Shown: positions 8,072 through 17,348 of the stretch, piece by piece
Numbering within the stretch: position 1 is the stretch's first letter
How the letters are laid out: each line of letters opens with the position of its first letter
Origin: an uncultured Christensenella sp.
GTDB taxonomy: Bacteria > Bacillota > Clostridia > Christensenellales > Borkfalkiaceae
Length of the DNA: 64,000 bases
Direction of reading: 5' to 3'
Assembly: GCA_910583545.1 (NCBI GenBank)
Contig: CAJTXM010000011.1
Span: 1 to 64,000 of the forward strand
The notes under the pieces: model-generated
Told to the model about the DNA's origin: nothing
What the model saw: only the letters and a program-made list of their open reading frames with translations
Databases searched by the model: none
Position numbers and translations under genes: made by a program

Positions 8072-11000
8072 TTAATTATTTTTTAAAATATTTACGGCTG
8101 TCTGCCATTTGAGTTCGTAATCGTACGCTTCGCCCGTGGACGAGGTCGCAGAGTTGAGCCTTATAATATCCTTGCCGTTTTCAACGTCGGGCGCGGTTTC
8201 GTAATATGTTACGATATCGTCGAACATTGCTATGCCGAAGTCGCCGCCCTCCTTGCCGTCGAGGATACGGATATACAGCTCTTCGCCGATATAATCGCTG
8301 AGATCCGCAACGTAAGTCTGCATAGTGGCAAGCATACAACCCTCGTCTATATGAGGGAAATGTTCATCGCTGAACGCCGTGTTCTCATAGACGGCGATTC
8401 TGGTTCCGTCCTTTTTGTACACTTCGAAAACCGCCGACCTTCCGCCCATCTTGAACGAGATATAACCGCTGCCGGAAAGGGTGAATACGTCTGACTTCAA
8501 AGCGTAAGTTTCACTCTCTTCATACTGCGCGTTCCAGCCGTCGAAGTGGTAGTTTCCGCCCTGATTGTAGGAAATATCCTCGCCCCAGAAGGTTGACATT
8601 CCGCTTACCGCATTGTCGTAGTGTACGTTGCCCTCAACCACCGTCCAGCCGGTTAAATCACCCGTTTCGAAGTCGCCGTTGTTTATCTGCCTGTCGTCGA
8701 AGAAAGTGTTGACGGTAATCTCGACCGTATGCATCTCTACCTTATTATCGTGGAAAAGGTCGACCGTTCTTACGTTTATTCTGACCGTGTAAGTCTTTTT
8801 AAAGCTCAGTTCCATATCGGCGTCTGGCGTAAAGTAAAGCGTCAAACCGTCAAATTTGACTTCGCTCTGCTCCTCCGCAAGCGTTAAAAGACAGCTGTAA
8901 CAGCCGTTTTCGCTGTTTAAAAGCTTCAGCGCAACCTCGTCTTTATAGGCAAGGTTCAGGTCGTATTCCGCGCTCTCGATATCGGGTGCGCCGAGGATAT
9001 CGACTGCCGAATAAGCGTTCGAAGGCAAATCGTTTTTATCGGCGTAATAGGTTATAAAGTCGTCGGCAAACAGAAGTCCCCAGTCGCCCGTGGCGTTATC
9101 CACGAGGCGGAGCCTGACTTTTAGCCCCATAAGCTTGGAGATATCCGCCTTGTATAAATTCATATTCGCGCCGAAGCCCTCGCAACCGACGGTTACGGGG
9201 ACGCCCGTAAAGCTGCCCTCTACCTTTGAATATCTGTCGTTTGCAAAGCGGCAATATACTTTTTGGGGATTTTCCGCGTCAACGACTTCGAGATAGCACA
9301 AATCGGGGTTCTTACCGCCGCCTAAAAGGTAGGTAATATAGCCGGAGCCTGCGACGGTGAAGGGTGAGCTTGTAAGCGTGCCCCTGTCTCCCTCGTTGCC
9401 CGAGAAGCCGCTGAAAAGATACAGCCCCTCTTTATTGAAGGTGTACCACTGATCCCACCATAAATACTCGTATGAAACGTTGCCGATATTTCCGTTCATT
9501 TCCCAGCCGTCGAGGTTTCCTCTTTCGAAGTTGCCGTTTTCAATCTGATAGGGCGAGCTTGCGCGCTCCTCGAAGCCGAGAAGGTTGACAGCCTCGAACG
9601 TCTTTTCGGGGAAGCGGTTGATATCGTTGTCGGTGTAGTAGGTGATAAAGCTGTCTGCAATCAGAAGTCCCCAGTTACTTGTTCCGAAATCGCAGAGCCG
9701 TATTTTAAGTCTCTGACCGTACCACCTTGTAAGATCGGCGCGGTAATCGACCATATTTGCGATATTCGAATTCCTGTTGATGTTTCCGAGTCCTCTGTCT
9801 GCGAACATATAGTTTGAATAGCGCGCGACTTCTTCGTCCCTTTCGTTGATAAGCGATATATAGCTGTACCGCGGATCGTAAGCTCCGCCGAGTTTGAAGG
9901 TCATAATCCCCCTTCCGCCGACGGTGAAATATTCGCTTGTGAGCGTACCCTGATTTTTTTCGTAATTTATTACTTTATCGTAGACGGGTTCGCCCTTGCC
10001 GTTCTTTTCGTAGCACATTCCCGAAAAATGAAATTTTCCGCTCTTGTTATAGGGAAGTTTTTCAACCCACCAGGTACAGTCGTCCGTGATAACGCCGATT
10101 TCGCCCGTCATCGTCCAGCCGGTAAAATCGCCCGTTTCAAAACCGCCGTTTCTGACCTGAAACTCGTTTTCGGGAATTTCTTCCCTGACTTCCGTTACCA
10201 CGTCGAACCAGTCGGTGAACTGAGGTTTTGTTTGGTGATAAGTAATTACGCTGTCTAAAACAATACAGCCTGCCATATCGGAAGATGAATTGTTATCGAC
10301 GGCTTCGATGACGAACTGCCTGCCGGCGTATGCGGAAAGATCTACGCGGTACTGATTTAAGTTGATTACCCTGAGTCCGTTTTCGACGTTGGGAAACTGC
10401 ATATCTTTAAACGCAAAATTCGAGACAGTGAATATTTCCTCTTCCTCTCCGCCGTCCTTGATTTCGATAAATCTCAAATATGCGCTGTTATTGTCCCTGC
10501 ATCCGCCCAACTTGTAAGTGACGAATCCGCTTCCGCCGACAGTGAATACGGAAGAGCGCATAACGCCGACAGCCGTCGGGTTATAGTAGCCGTAATGGTA
10601 GTTGCCGTCCCTTTCGTACGGAATCTGTTCGGCCCACCAATAGGGATCGCAGTTGACGCCGTCGTCGGAAAAGGCGAGTCCCTCTCTGATTTCCCAGCCG
10701 GCAAGACTGCCCGTTTCGAATCCGCCGTTTGCAATCTCGTAAATACTGCTCTGATCCGCCTCGCTTCTGTTTGCGGATTTGGTAAAATACGCGCCCTCGC
10801 TCTGAGGTTCGGCGGATTTGCCTATCCTTATGTCGTCGACGCTGAGATAGCCGTAATAGTAGCTGGTGTCGTTGTCGACTATTCTTATATACAGTTCTTC
10901 GCCGATATAGTCGGCAAGTTCTATCTTGTACTGACAGAAGTTGTCGGTATAACAGGTTCCGTTCTGATAGTCTTCGAGTTCTATATTCGAAGCGTCCTCG

Positions 11001-11506
11001 GCAAAATAGCGGTTGGTCTGACTTGCTATCATCTTGTTGTCCGAAGCGCGGTAAATGCCGACGTAGCACACCTGCGAGAGAGGTTTCTGTTCCGCCGTGT
11101 CCGAGCGCGAAGTTGCCTGCGCTCCGCCCGCGAGCTTCATTGAAACAGTCCCGTCGCCCGTGAGCACGAAATTGTCCGAGCGGATTGCGCCCGTACGAGT
11201 CGAAGGACGAGCGTTGTCAAAGCCCTTTCCGCTGAGATACCAGTTGCCCGTCTGATTGACGGGAATGACGTAGCCGTGGGGATCGACGTCGGCGGAATAG
11301 GAAAACGTTCTGCGCGAGGATACGCTGTCGTCGTCGTAAGCGTCGCCGTATTCAACGGTCCAGCCGCTGAGATCGCCCGTTTCGAAACCGCCGTTTACGA
11401 CTTCGACGGGAAGCTTTTCTTCATCACCGCCCGAACAGCCGATCGCCGTGCCTGCACAGCATACCGCAATCAATGAAAGTAAGCCTATTATAATCTTCTT
11501 TTTCAT
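8072..11506 (-). CDS. Surface lipoprotein with five NGGFETGD-type binding modules
   Basis: The 1,144-residue protein has a lipoprotein signal ending TAIGC (Cys24). Five modules of about 190 residues follow, starting near residues 37, 260, 452, 657 and 942. Each has a start like NGGFETGDLSGW, a central 'GTLTS..FTVGGSG.ITY.LGG' strand set and an end like 'D..TGDWGLLFADDFITYY'. One Ig-like insert separates modules four and five. No enzyme domain is present. The gene overlaps the upstream GH32 lipoprotein by 4 nt (ATGA), so the two are translationally coupled and probably made in fixed ratio. I infer a multivalent glycan-binding partner for the surface fructanases; the exact ligand is not readable from sequence. 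Confidence 0.85.
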   Translation of the reverse strand: MKKKIIIGLLSLIAVCCAGTAIGCSGGDEEKLPVEVVNGGFETGDLSGWTVEYGDAYDDDSVSSRRTFSYSADVDPHGYVIPVNQTGNWYLSGKGFDNARPSTRTGAIRSDNFVLTGDGTVSMKLAGGAQATSRSDTAEQKPLSQVCYVGIYRASDNKMIASQTNRYFAEDASNIELEDYQNGTCYTDNFCQYKIELADYIGEELYIRIVDNDTSYYYGYLSVDDIRIGKSAEPQSEGAYFTKSANRSEADQSSIYEIANGGFETGSLAGWEIREGLAFSDDGVNCDPYWWAEQIPYERDGNYHYGYYNPTAVGVMRSSVFTVGGSGFVTYKLGGCRDNNSAYLRFIEIKDGGEEEEIFTVSNFAFKDMQFPNVENGLRVINLNQYRVDLSAYAGRQFVIEAVDNNSSSDMAGCIVLDSVITYHQTKPQFTDWFDVVTEVREEIPENEFQVRNGGFETGDFTGWTMTGEIGVITDDCTWWVEKLPYNKSGKFHFSGMCYEKNGKGEPVYDKVINYEKNQGTLTSEYFTVGGRGIMTFKLGGAYDPRYSYISLINERDEEVARYSNYMFADRGLGNINRNSNIANMVDYRADLTRWYGQRLKIRLCDFGTSNWGLLIADSFITYYTDNDINRFPEKTFEAVNLLGFEERASSPYQIENGNFERGNLDGWEMNGNIGNVSYEYLWWDQWYTFNKEGLYLFSGFSGNEGDRGTLTSSPFTVAGSGYITYLLGGGKNPDLCYLEVVDAENPQKVYCRFANDRYSKVEGSFTGVPVTVGCEGFGANMNLYKADISKLMGLKVRLRLVDNATGDWGLLFADDFITYYADKNDLPSNAYSAVDILGAPDIESAEYDLNLAYKDEVALKLLNSENGCYSCLLTLAEEQSEVKFDGLTLYFTPDADMELSFKKTYTVRINVRTVDLFHDNKVEMHTVEITVNTFFDDRQINNGDFETGDLTGWTVVEGNVHYDNAVSGMSTFWGEDISYNQGGNYHFDGWNAQYEESETYALKSDVFTLSGSGYISFKMGGRSAVFEVYKKDGTRIAVYENTAFSDEHFPHIDEGCMLATMQTYVADLSDYIGEELYIRILDGKEGGDFGIAMFDDIVTYYETAPDVENGKDIIRLNSATSSTGEAYDYELKWQTAVNILKNN

Positions 11507-13968
11507 TGAACAGCCTCCTGTAAAAATTCGCTGTAATAGGGCGGTGTAACTTCGTCTTTATACGCGCCTTTCATAGCGCGGACGGTGAACTTTGTAAAAT
11601 TCAGCGACGAATTTTCTTCGAAAATTTTAATGTAGTCCGAGTCGCCGTAGTGAGGGTAAATTCGGGTTGTAAAGCTCATTACTCCGTCAACGTAAACTTC
11701 CAGCGTCGACCTGTCCATAAGTATAGTCAGCCCGTAACTGTCTTTCACCGTTTCCCAGGTCAGGGTTTTGAAACCCTTTATATTGCCGTTGGGCTTTGCC
11801 GAAGCAAGCGTGCGGTCGATAAACACGCCCTCGTTTGAAAATACGATTTTGGTCTGTTCTGTTATTTCCGCCGTCGAATAGGGATTGTAGCGTACTGCGA
11901 TTCCGCCGTTATACTCCGCCCCTCCGCTATTGACCGTAAACGACGCGTCTATGCGCAGAAGATCGCCCCTTACGTTTTTTATCGCCTCGTTGAGGCTGTT
12001 TGAATTCATAGAAGCCGACTGCATTTCGTAAAGCGTTTCGCCGTACAGCGTTTCTATTTCGGAAACAGGTTTGCGTAAGAGCTGTCTGCCGTCGGCGGAA
12101 AGGGAAAGCTCCACAGGAAACGCGAAATTGTGCGCCCAGCCCGAATAGTAAGTGCTTTCCGCGTCCGTGCCCTGAACTATGCCATAGAGAACGGTTCTGC
12201 CCGTCTTTTCGTCGACGAAGCCTGCCTGACCGTTGAAATGTCCGTCGCCGAAATCGAACTTATGCAGTACGTCCGCATATTCTTTATCGGGAATAAAACG
12301 GCAGGTGAGTTTATCGAACGTTCCTATCCAGTAAAAAGTGTCTATCGACGTGGAAGAATTATCCGAAAACTGAGGTATAGTCATAAGCACGTACTTGGTT
12401 TCGTTAGCGTTGGATACGGGAAGCATAAGCGTGCACTCCCAGTGAATACCGAGCTGTTCCACTTCGCCGTTTTCATAGAGATATCCTCTGTACTGCCACT
12501 TGCGCATATCCGTCGAAGTGTATACAGGTATCGCTCCGCCTGCATTGGGGTTTGACGATGAAACCATCAGATAATACGTGCCCGTATCTTCGTCCTTGAA
12601 GCAGGTGCTGTCGCGGAACTGATTTACTTCGCCCTGAGTTCCGTCGGGCGCCTGCGGAATTGCCACTTTGTCCTCGACAACCCAATCGATGAGGTACGGA
12701 TCGTTTACGTCCGCAGGGTGCGCGAACGCGACGTTCTGTCCGCTTCCGCTGTTTCCTGCAACCGAGCCTGCGGTGATAAGAAGCCACGGCGCGCCGTCGG
12801 GGCCCTTTACCGCCCCTCCCGTCCAGACGCCCTTATCGCATATTCCCGAAGGAACTACGGCGTCCTTGACGTATTCCCAGTGAACCATATCGTCGCTGAC
12901 GAGATGTCCCCAGCGCATCATAGAGCCCGTAAAACGGGGGCCGGCAGGGTTGTGCTGATAGAATACGTGATATTTGCCGTTGAAGTAGAACGGTGCGTGC
13001 GGTTCGTTCATCCATACTCCGGGAGGCAGAGCGTGGAACTGTGCGCGGTATCTGTCGCCTTCGTACTGCGAAGAGTCTATCGCAACTTCCTTCCATTCGA
13101 GCGAAGGGTGGGCGCCGTCGGCACATTCCTTATAGAGAGAATTCAACTCGTCGGGATTGAACGAACGGGAATAAATTTTCACCTCGTCGACAAGTCCGGC
13201 AGGCATCTGGGTGTTGATGCCGTACTCGTCCTGCTGTGCGACCGTATAGCCGAGATACAGCGGTTCTTCCCTGCTCCCTACGAAAGTCGAAAACGCCATT
13301 TCGCCAAGAACCGTTTCATAGGAAATTTTACCGTTGTACGAGAGCGCGAGATAGCCGTCGTTCAAATTTATGCTGACGGCGATATGCGTCCATTCGTATA
13401 ACGGCAGAGTATTTATCGGGTCGTAAAAACCGTAAACGACGTCGTTGCCGGCTTCGTTGGTGATTGCAAATTCTACGCCCCAAAGTCCCTGCGTGCCGTA
13501 ACCGAAAGAAAAGCCTTCGCCTATATCCACGGAGCTCTGACCCAAAACGGTGGTAAGTCTTTTATACCCCTCCGCCTCCTCGGTGTAAGCACCCAGATCT
13601 TCGAATACCCTCGGCGCCACCCAAGCTGACATAGTGGCTTCCTTTTTAGGCATAGTGAAATCGTTATTGACAACGCGCACGGAAAAGCCGTCCATATAAA
13701 GCGACTTGCCCTTTACACCCTGTTTTAAAAGCGGGTCGCTCGCCTGTTTATATAAATTCGCCTGATTTTCTTCGTTGAAAACATAGTCTATCTTGTATTT
13801 TCTGCCGTTTGCTCCGTTTAAAGTGCGGTTGCCCTGCGTGTCCTCGAAAGAATAGGAAACAATCAGGTCCTTATCGCCCTTTTCGCAGCCGGAAAGGGCG
13901 AACGCGCACGCTCCCGCACAGAGAACAGCCGCAGAAAATATTGCGATTGCTTTTTTCAGAATTTTCAT
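11503..13968 (-). CDS. Surface GH32 lipoprotein with N-terminal LamG-like domain (levanase/fructanase type)
   Basis: The 821-residue protein has a lipoprotein signal (LSGC, Cys28), a LamG/concanavalin-like domain at about 35-280 and a GH32 catalytic domain from about residue 305, followed by a C-terminal beta-sandwich. The active-site motifs diverge from the usual ones. The nucleophile motif is WMNEPHAP, with Glu322 where Asp is canonical. The second motif is FRDST (Asp453) and the acid/base motif is HWECT (Glu511). From memory, the NEPHAP form marks a recognised GH32 subgroup that includes levanase-like enzymes, so the protein is probably active and not a dead copy. It should cut fructan at the cell surface. 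It lies downstream of the ABC permeases and overlaps the five-module lipoprotein gene by 4 nt. Confidence 0.88.
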   Translation of the reverse strand: MKILKKAIAIFSAAVLCAGACAFALSGCEKGDKDLIVSYSFEDTQGNRTLNGANGRKYKIDYVFNEENQANLYKQASDPLLKQGVKGKSLYMDGFSVRVVNNDFTMPKKEATMSAWVAPRVFEDLGAYTEEAEGYKRLTTVLGQSSVDIGEGFSFGYGTQGLWGVEFAITNEAGNDVVYGFYDPINTLPLYEWTHIAVSINLNDGYLALSYNGKISYETVLGEMAFSTFVGSREEPLYLGYTVAQQDEYGINTQMPAGLVDEVKIYSRSFNPDELNSLYKECADGAHPSLEWKEVAIDSSQYEGDRYRAQFHALPPGVWMNEPHAPFYFNGKYHVFYQHNPAGPRFTGSMMRWGHLVSDDMVHWEYVKDAVVPSGICDKGVWTGGAVKGPDGAPWLLITAGSVAGNSGSGQNVAFAHPADVNDPYLIDWVVEDKVAIPQAPDGTQGEVNQFRDSTCFKDEDTGTYYLMVSSSNPNAGGAIPVYTSTDMRKWQYRGYLYENGEVEQLGIHWECTLMLPVSNANETKYVLMTIPQFSDNSSTSIDTFYWIGTFDKLTCRFIPDKEYADVLHKFDFGDGHFNGQAGFVDEKTGRTVLYGIVQGTDAESTYYSGWAHNFAFPVELSLSADGRQLLRKPVSEIETLYGETLYEMQSASMNSNSLNEAIKNVRGDLLRIDASFTVNSGGAEYNGGIAVRYNPYSTAEITEQTKIVFSNEGVFIDRTLASAKPNGNIKGFKTLTWETVKDSYGLTILMDRSTLEVYVDGVMSFTTRIYPHYGDSDYIKIFEENSSLNFTKFTVRAMKGAYKDEVTPPYYSEFLQEAVQ

Positions 13969-14033
13969 AAATTAATCTCCATCTTAATAAACAGCTACGG
14001 GAAATACGGAAAGTATTTCGCAATGAATATTTA

Positions 14034-14951
14034 TTAAACTTTAAGTCCTGCCGTACCGAAGCCCTGAACGATATATTTCTGAGCGGCGACGTAGACGATA
14101 AATATGGGAATACTCGTGATGACGAGCGACGCCATAACTTCGCCCGTGGTGATGCCCTCTATGCTCTGAATTGTAGTGAGCGCGGACTGTATAGGCATCA
14201 GGTCGGGATAGTTGACGAGTATCATAGTCGGCCAGAGATAGTCGTTCCATACGCCGATGAAACAGAATACCGCAACGGTGGCGACGATGGGTTTTGAAAG
14301 GGGCAGAATAATTTTGAAGAAGATTGCAAGATTTCCGGCTCCGTCCATACGCGCCGCCTCTTCGTAGTCCTTTGGAATACCCTGAAAAAACTGCATAAAC
14401 AAAAACATATTGAATACGCTTATCGTCGCAGGCAGTATGATGCCCAGAATGGAAGCCGTACCCTTAATGTTGAGAAGCTGTTTTACTATCATATACAGAG
14501 GCACTATCGAAGTTTCGACGGGTACTACTATTAAAAACAGAATAATGAACGTAAAGAATTTTTTACCGGGGATACGGAACTTTGCAAGCACGTAGCCGGC
14601 AAGTCCGTTAATTATTACGTTTAATACGATAACAATTATCGCATAGCGGATACTGTTCAGGGCATATTTGCCGATTTCGTATTCGACGAACAGTTTTTTG
14701 TAGTTGGAAAACATAGAGCCGATATTTTTGAAGTCGGGCAGAAACATTTCCAGCGTACCCGCGCTCGCCGCTATCGACGCATCGCTCTTTGTGGAGACGG
14801 CAAGCATATATATCAGCGGAAACAGAAAAAACAGCGAAAGAACCGCTCCGCAGGTGTAGTAAATGACGTTTACAACCACTCTTTTAGAACTCTTTTTAAC
14901 AACGGTTATTTCATTTCCGCTTCCGTCAAGCAAAACTTTTTTCTTTTTCAT
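14034..14951 (-). CDS. Sugar ABC transporter permease, MalG type
   Basis: This 305-residue inner-membrane protein has six predicted membrane segments and the ATPase-contacting EAA loop (EAARMDGAGN...ILPLSKP) typical of MalG/MsmG permeases of the CUT1 family. It should pair with the MalF-type permease one base upstream. Its N-terminus carries about 25 extra cytoplasmic residues before the first helix. The surrounding genes imply that the substrate is a fructo-oligosaccharide. Confidence 0.93.
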   Translation of the reverse strand: MKKKKVLLDGSGNEITVVKKSSKRVVVNVIYYTCGAVLSLFFLFPLIYMLAVSTKSDASIAASAGTLEMFLPDFKNIGSMFSNYKKLFVEYEIGKYALNSIRYAIIVIVLNVIINGLAGYVLAKFRIPGKKFFTFIILFLIVVPVETSIVPLYMIVKQLLNIKGTASILGIILPATISVFNMFLFMQFFQGIPKDYEEAARMDGAGNLAIFFKIILPLSKPIVATVAVFCFIGVWNDYLWPTMILVNYPDLMPIQSALTTIQSIEGITTGEVMASLVITSIPIFIVYVAAQKYIVQGFGTAGLKV

Positions 14952-14952
14952 A

Positions 14953-15924
14953 TCACTTCTCCGATAAAACTTTTTTCTGGATAAAAGTAATCAAACCGAT
15001 AAATATCGTCATCAGGAGCGCGACTGCCGAGGACTTGCCGACGAAGCCGAAATCGTAGCCCTGTTTGTACATAAAATAGCTCAGCGTTACGGTGTGCTCC
15101 TGATAGCCCGTCATAAGCATAGGCTGAACCATTATCCTGCACGCGCCGATAAACACCGTGATGGTTATGTACAGCACCGAAGATTTGAGCCCGGGCACGG
15201 TGATGTTGACAAAGCGTTTCCAAGCGTTTGCGCCGTCGAGGCGGGCCGCCTCGTACAAATCGCTTCTGATATTTGTAAGTCCCGACAGGAAAATGAGCAT
15301 CTGATATCCGCACCCCTGCCACGCGCTTAAAAGCACTATCCACAGCATAGCCGTGTCGGGGTCGCGGAGAAAGTCCTGCGGAGGTATGCCGAACGCGCCT
15401 AACAGCGAGTTGAAAAGACCCGTTTCGGCAGGATCTAAAATAGTCAGCCACAGATACGACGTTACCGTGAGCGAAATTACCACGGGAGCGAAAAAACATA
15501 CTTTGAAAATCGCCGCACCGCGCACCTTTCTGCTGCAAAACAGCGCAAGTCCCAGAGCCATAATGATTTGCAGGGGAACGACGCAGACGACGAAAATCGC
15601 CGTATTCTTTATAGCGGTCAAAAGTTCGCCGCCCGAAAAGATTTCCTTGAAGATATCCGCTATATTGTCGAACCCGATGAATTTTACCTTATCGGGCGTA
15701 AGAAGCTGATAGTCGGTAAACGCGTAGCCGAGCGAAAACAGAATCGGAAGCATTATAAAAACGAAGCTTAAAACTACCGCCGGACCTATCATAAGAAAAC
15801 CGACCGCGCAGTGTTTTATATGAAATTGCGTATGCGTTTTTTTCGCCCTTGCAAGGTCATACGCGACCACGCCGAGAAAGACGGCGGCCATAACCGCGAA
15901 AATCAGTACCGTAAGTTTTGTCAT
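14953..15924 (-). CDS. Sugar ABC transporter permease, MalF type
   Basis: The 323-residue protein has a first membrane segment at the extreme N-terminus (TVLIFAVMAAVFLGVVAY), then the six-helix core, and an EAA loop reading EAARLDGANAWKRF. It is the MalF/MsmF-type partner of the following permease, with a gap of one base, and follows the binding-protein gene by 17 bp. CUT1 family members import di- and oligosaccharides. Confidence 0.93.
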   Translation of the reverse strand: MTKLTVLIFAVMAAVFLGVVAYDLARAKKTHTQFHIKHCAVGFLMIGPAVVLSFVFIMLPILFSLGYAFTDYQLLTPDKVKFIGFDNIADIFKEIFSGGELLTAIKNTAIFVVCVVPLQIIMALGLALFCSRKVRGAAIFKVCFFAPVVISLTVTSYLWLTILDPAETGLFNSLLGAFGIPPQDFLRDPDTAMLWIVLLSAWQGCGYQMLIFLSGLTNIRSDLYEAARLDGANAWKRFVNITVPGLKSSVLYITITVFIGACRIMVQPMLMTGYQEHTVTLSYFMYKQGYDFGFVGKSSAVALLMTIFIGLITFIQKKVLSEK

Positions 15925-15941
15925 ATTTTCTCTCCCTTACC

Positions 15942-17264
15942 TCAATAGTCCTTGATAGTCGCCTGCATAGTTCTGGCTTTTTCAGTTAAAAAGCTCTTTA
16001 TATCACTGCTCTTTTCAAGGTCGTTGATTACCTGATTGAAAGTTGTGGACAGCACTGCGTATCCCACCATTGCAGGGCGCGATTTGCCCGTGGTTGCAAG
16101 CTGTTTTAAAAGCATTGCCTCCGGCGAGCCGTCGGCATACCTGCCTTCGTTGACGGCTTTTTTTGCCGAAATCATACCCGTATGTTCGGTAATGACCTGC
16201 GAACTTTCGTCGGTGACGAGCCAGCGGAGCAGCATTCTTGCCGCCGTTTTATCCTTATGATGGTTGTCGGTTATTCCGAACGACCAACTGCCCGTAGCGC
16301 TTGCGGCTTTGCCCTCCGCTTCGTAGGGATAGGGCAGAAGTCCCCAGCCCTCTCCGCCGGGAAAAGCGGTATAGTTTTTGTTCCTTAAATCGGGAATAGT
16401 CCAGCCCGAGGATAAAAACATTCCGACCTTGCCGTTATAAAAGTCGTTGGCGTCGACTGTGTAGGACGAATATTTTTTATCTAAAAGAGTTTTAAAAAAT
16501 CCGAACGCGGACGCGGTTTCGTCCGAATCGAAAAATCCCGTCACCGTATTTCCGTCTTTCGAACAGAATTCTCCGCCCGACGCGTAAACGAACGGATACA
16601 GAAGATAGGGCGCGGTTTCGTCGGTAGTAGCCTTGAAGCGCATATCCACCGCCGAAGTCGAGCACACGGACGAGAGACGTTCGCAGACCGATAAAAATTC
16701 GGTATACGTCCACGGCGTTTCGTCGCCGTATTCCGAAATTTCTTTGTCTGAAATTCCCGCCTGTCTGAAAAGGTTTTTGTTATAGTAAAAACCTGCGCTC
16801 GACTCCTGCACGGGCAGACCGTAAATTTTATCTTCGTAGTAGTTGATACTGCTTGCGATAAACTCGTCCTTGACGTCCGAAACCATATTCGTGATATTGT
16901 AAAGGATATCTTTCGAAGCGTAATAAGAGCATTTGGGCGAGTCGAAAGTTATGATATCGGGAAGAGTGCCCTCCGACTTCATTGCGGTAAGCGCAGTTTC
17001 GTTTGCGCTCGAACCCGACGTACGGGGTATGTAAGTCGCCTGCGCTTTTATCTTCTGCTCCTTGTAGTGCTCGTTAAAGGCGTCTATGCGTTTTTTGTAA
17101 GCCTGACCCTCTTTCGACGAGGTGGAAACGTGGAACATAACCGATACAACGGTATTTCCGCCAGAGCTTTCGCCGTCTTCCGCTCCGCTCACCCACGCCG
17201 GAATGCCCGAAGCGACTACGGCGACACAGGCGACGGCGCCTATAATTTTCAAGATTTTGTTCAT
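15942..17264 (-). CDS. Extracellular sugar-binding protein of the fructan ABC transporter
   Basis: The 440-residue family 1 solute-binding protein starts with a hydrophobic export signal and then a typical binding-protein fold (DIITFDSPKCSYYASK, AGFYYNKNLFRQAGI, WGLLPYPYEAEGKA). It should deliver oligofructosides to the two permeases encoded directly downstream. The signal ends IPAWVSGAED with no cysteine, so no lipobox is evident, whereas Gram-positive binding proteins are normally lipidated. It may stay attached by an uncleaved signal anchor. The ATG follows AAGGAAAT at a good distance. A triple hairpin and an AAACGTTT core lie just upstream. Confidence 0.92.
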   Translation of the reverse strand: MNKILKIIGAVACVAVVASGIPAWVSGAEDGESSGGNTVVSVMFHVSTSSKEGQAYKKRIDAFNEHYKEQKIKAQATYIPRTSGSSANETALTAMKSEGTLPDIITFDSPKCSYYASKDILYNITNMVSDVKDEFIASSINYYEDKIYGLPVQESSAGFYYNKNLFRQAGISDKEISEYGDETPWTYTEFLSVCERLSSVCSTSAVDMRFKATTDETAPYLLYPFVYASGGEFCSKDGNTVTGFFDSDETASAFGFFKTLLDKKYSSYTVDANDFYNGKVGMFLSSGWTIPDLRNKNYTAFPGGEGWGLLPYPYEAEGKAASATGSWSFGITDNHHKDKTAARMLLRWLVTDESSQVITEHTGMISAKKAVNEGRYADGSPEAMLLKQLATTGKSRPAMVGYAVLSTTFNQVINDLEKSSDIKSFLTEKARTMQATIKDY

Positions 17265-17281
17265 TTTTTTATTTCCTTATT

Positions 17282-17289
17282 AAACGTTT
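17282..17289. promoter_or_regulatory. Possible weak second LacI-type half operator
   Basis: AAACGTTT is identical to the core of the perfect operator at 24137-24152, but the flanking bases do not match. It lies 18 bp upstream of the binding-protein start. It may be a low-affinity site or chance. Confidence 0.25.
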
Positions 17290-17290
17290 T

Positions 17291-17347
17291 TTCTTGCTGT
17301 TTACAGCAAGAAGTCCGTATACGGACTTCGAAAAATCCCTGATTTTT
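17291..17347 (-). other. Three consecutive perfect hairpins between lacI and the binding protein
   Basis: Three abutting inverted repeats fill this gap: TTCTTGCTG/CAGCAAGAA (9-bp stem, 4-nt loop, 17291-17312), a 20-bp palindrome (17310-17329) and AAAAATC/GATTTTT (17331-17347). None is followed by a good minus-strand T-run except the first-transcribed one. An RNA-processing or stabilising element that raises the binding-protein message relative to upstream genes is more likely than a full terminator. Confidence 0.6.
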
Positions 17348-17348
17348 T

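Noticed and set aside
12718..13401. A 227-codon plus-strand frame
   Set aside because: It lies inside the GH32 lipoprotein gene in the opposite direction; the GH32 motifs show the minus strand is coding.
17291..17312. TTCTTGCTG/CAGCAAGAA as a terminator for lacI
   Set aside because: On the transcribed strand the stem is followed by As, not Ts; the binding-protein gene follows at once.
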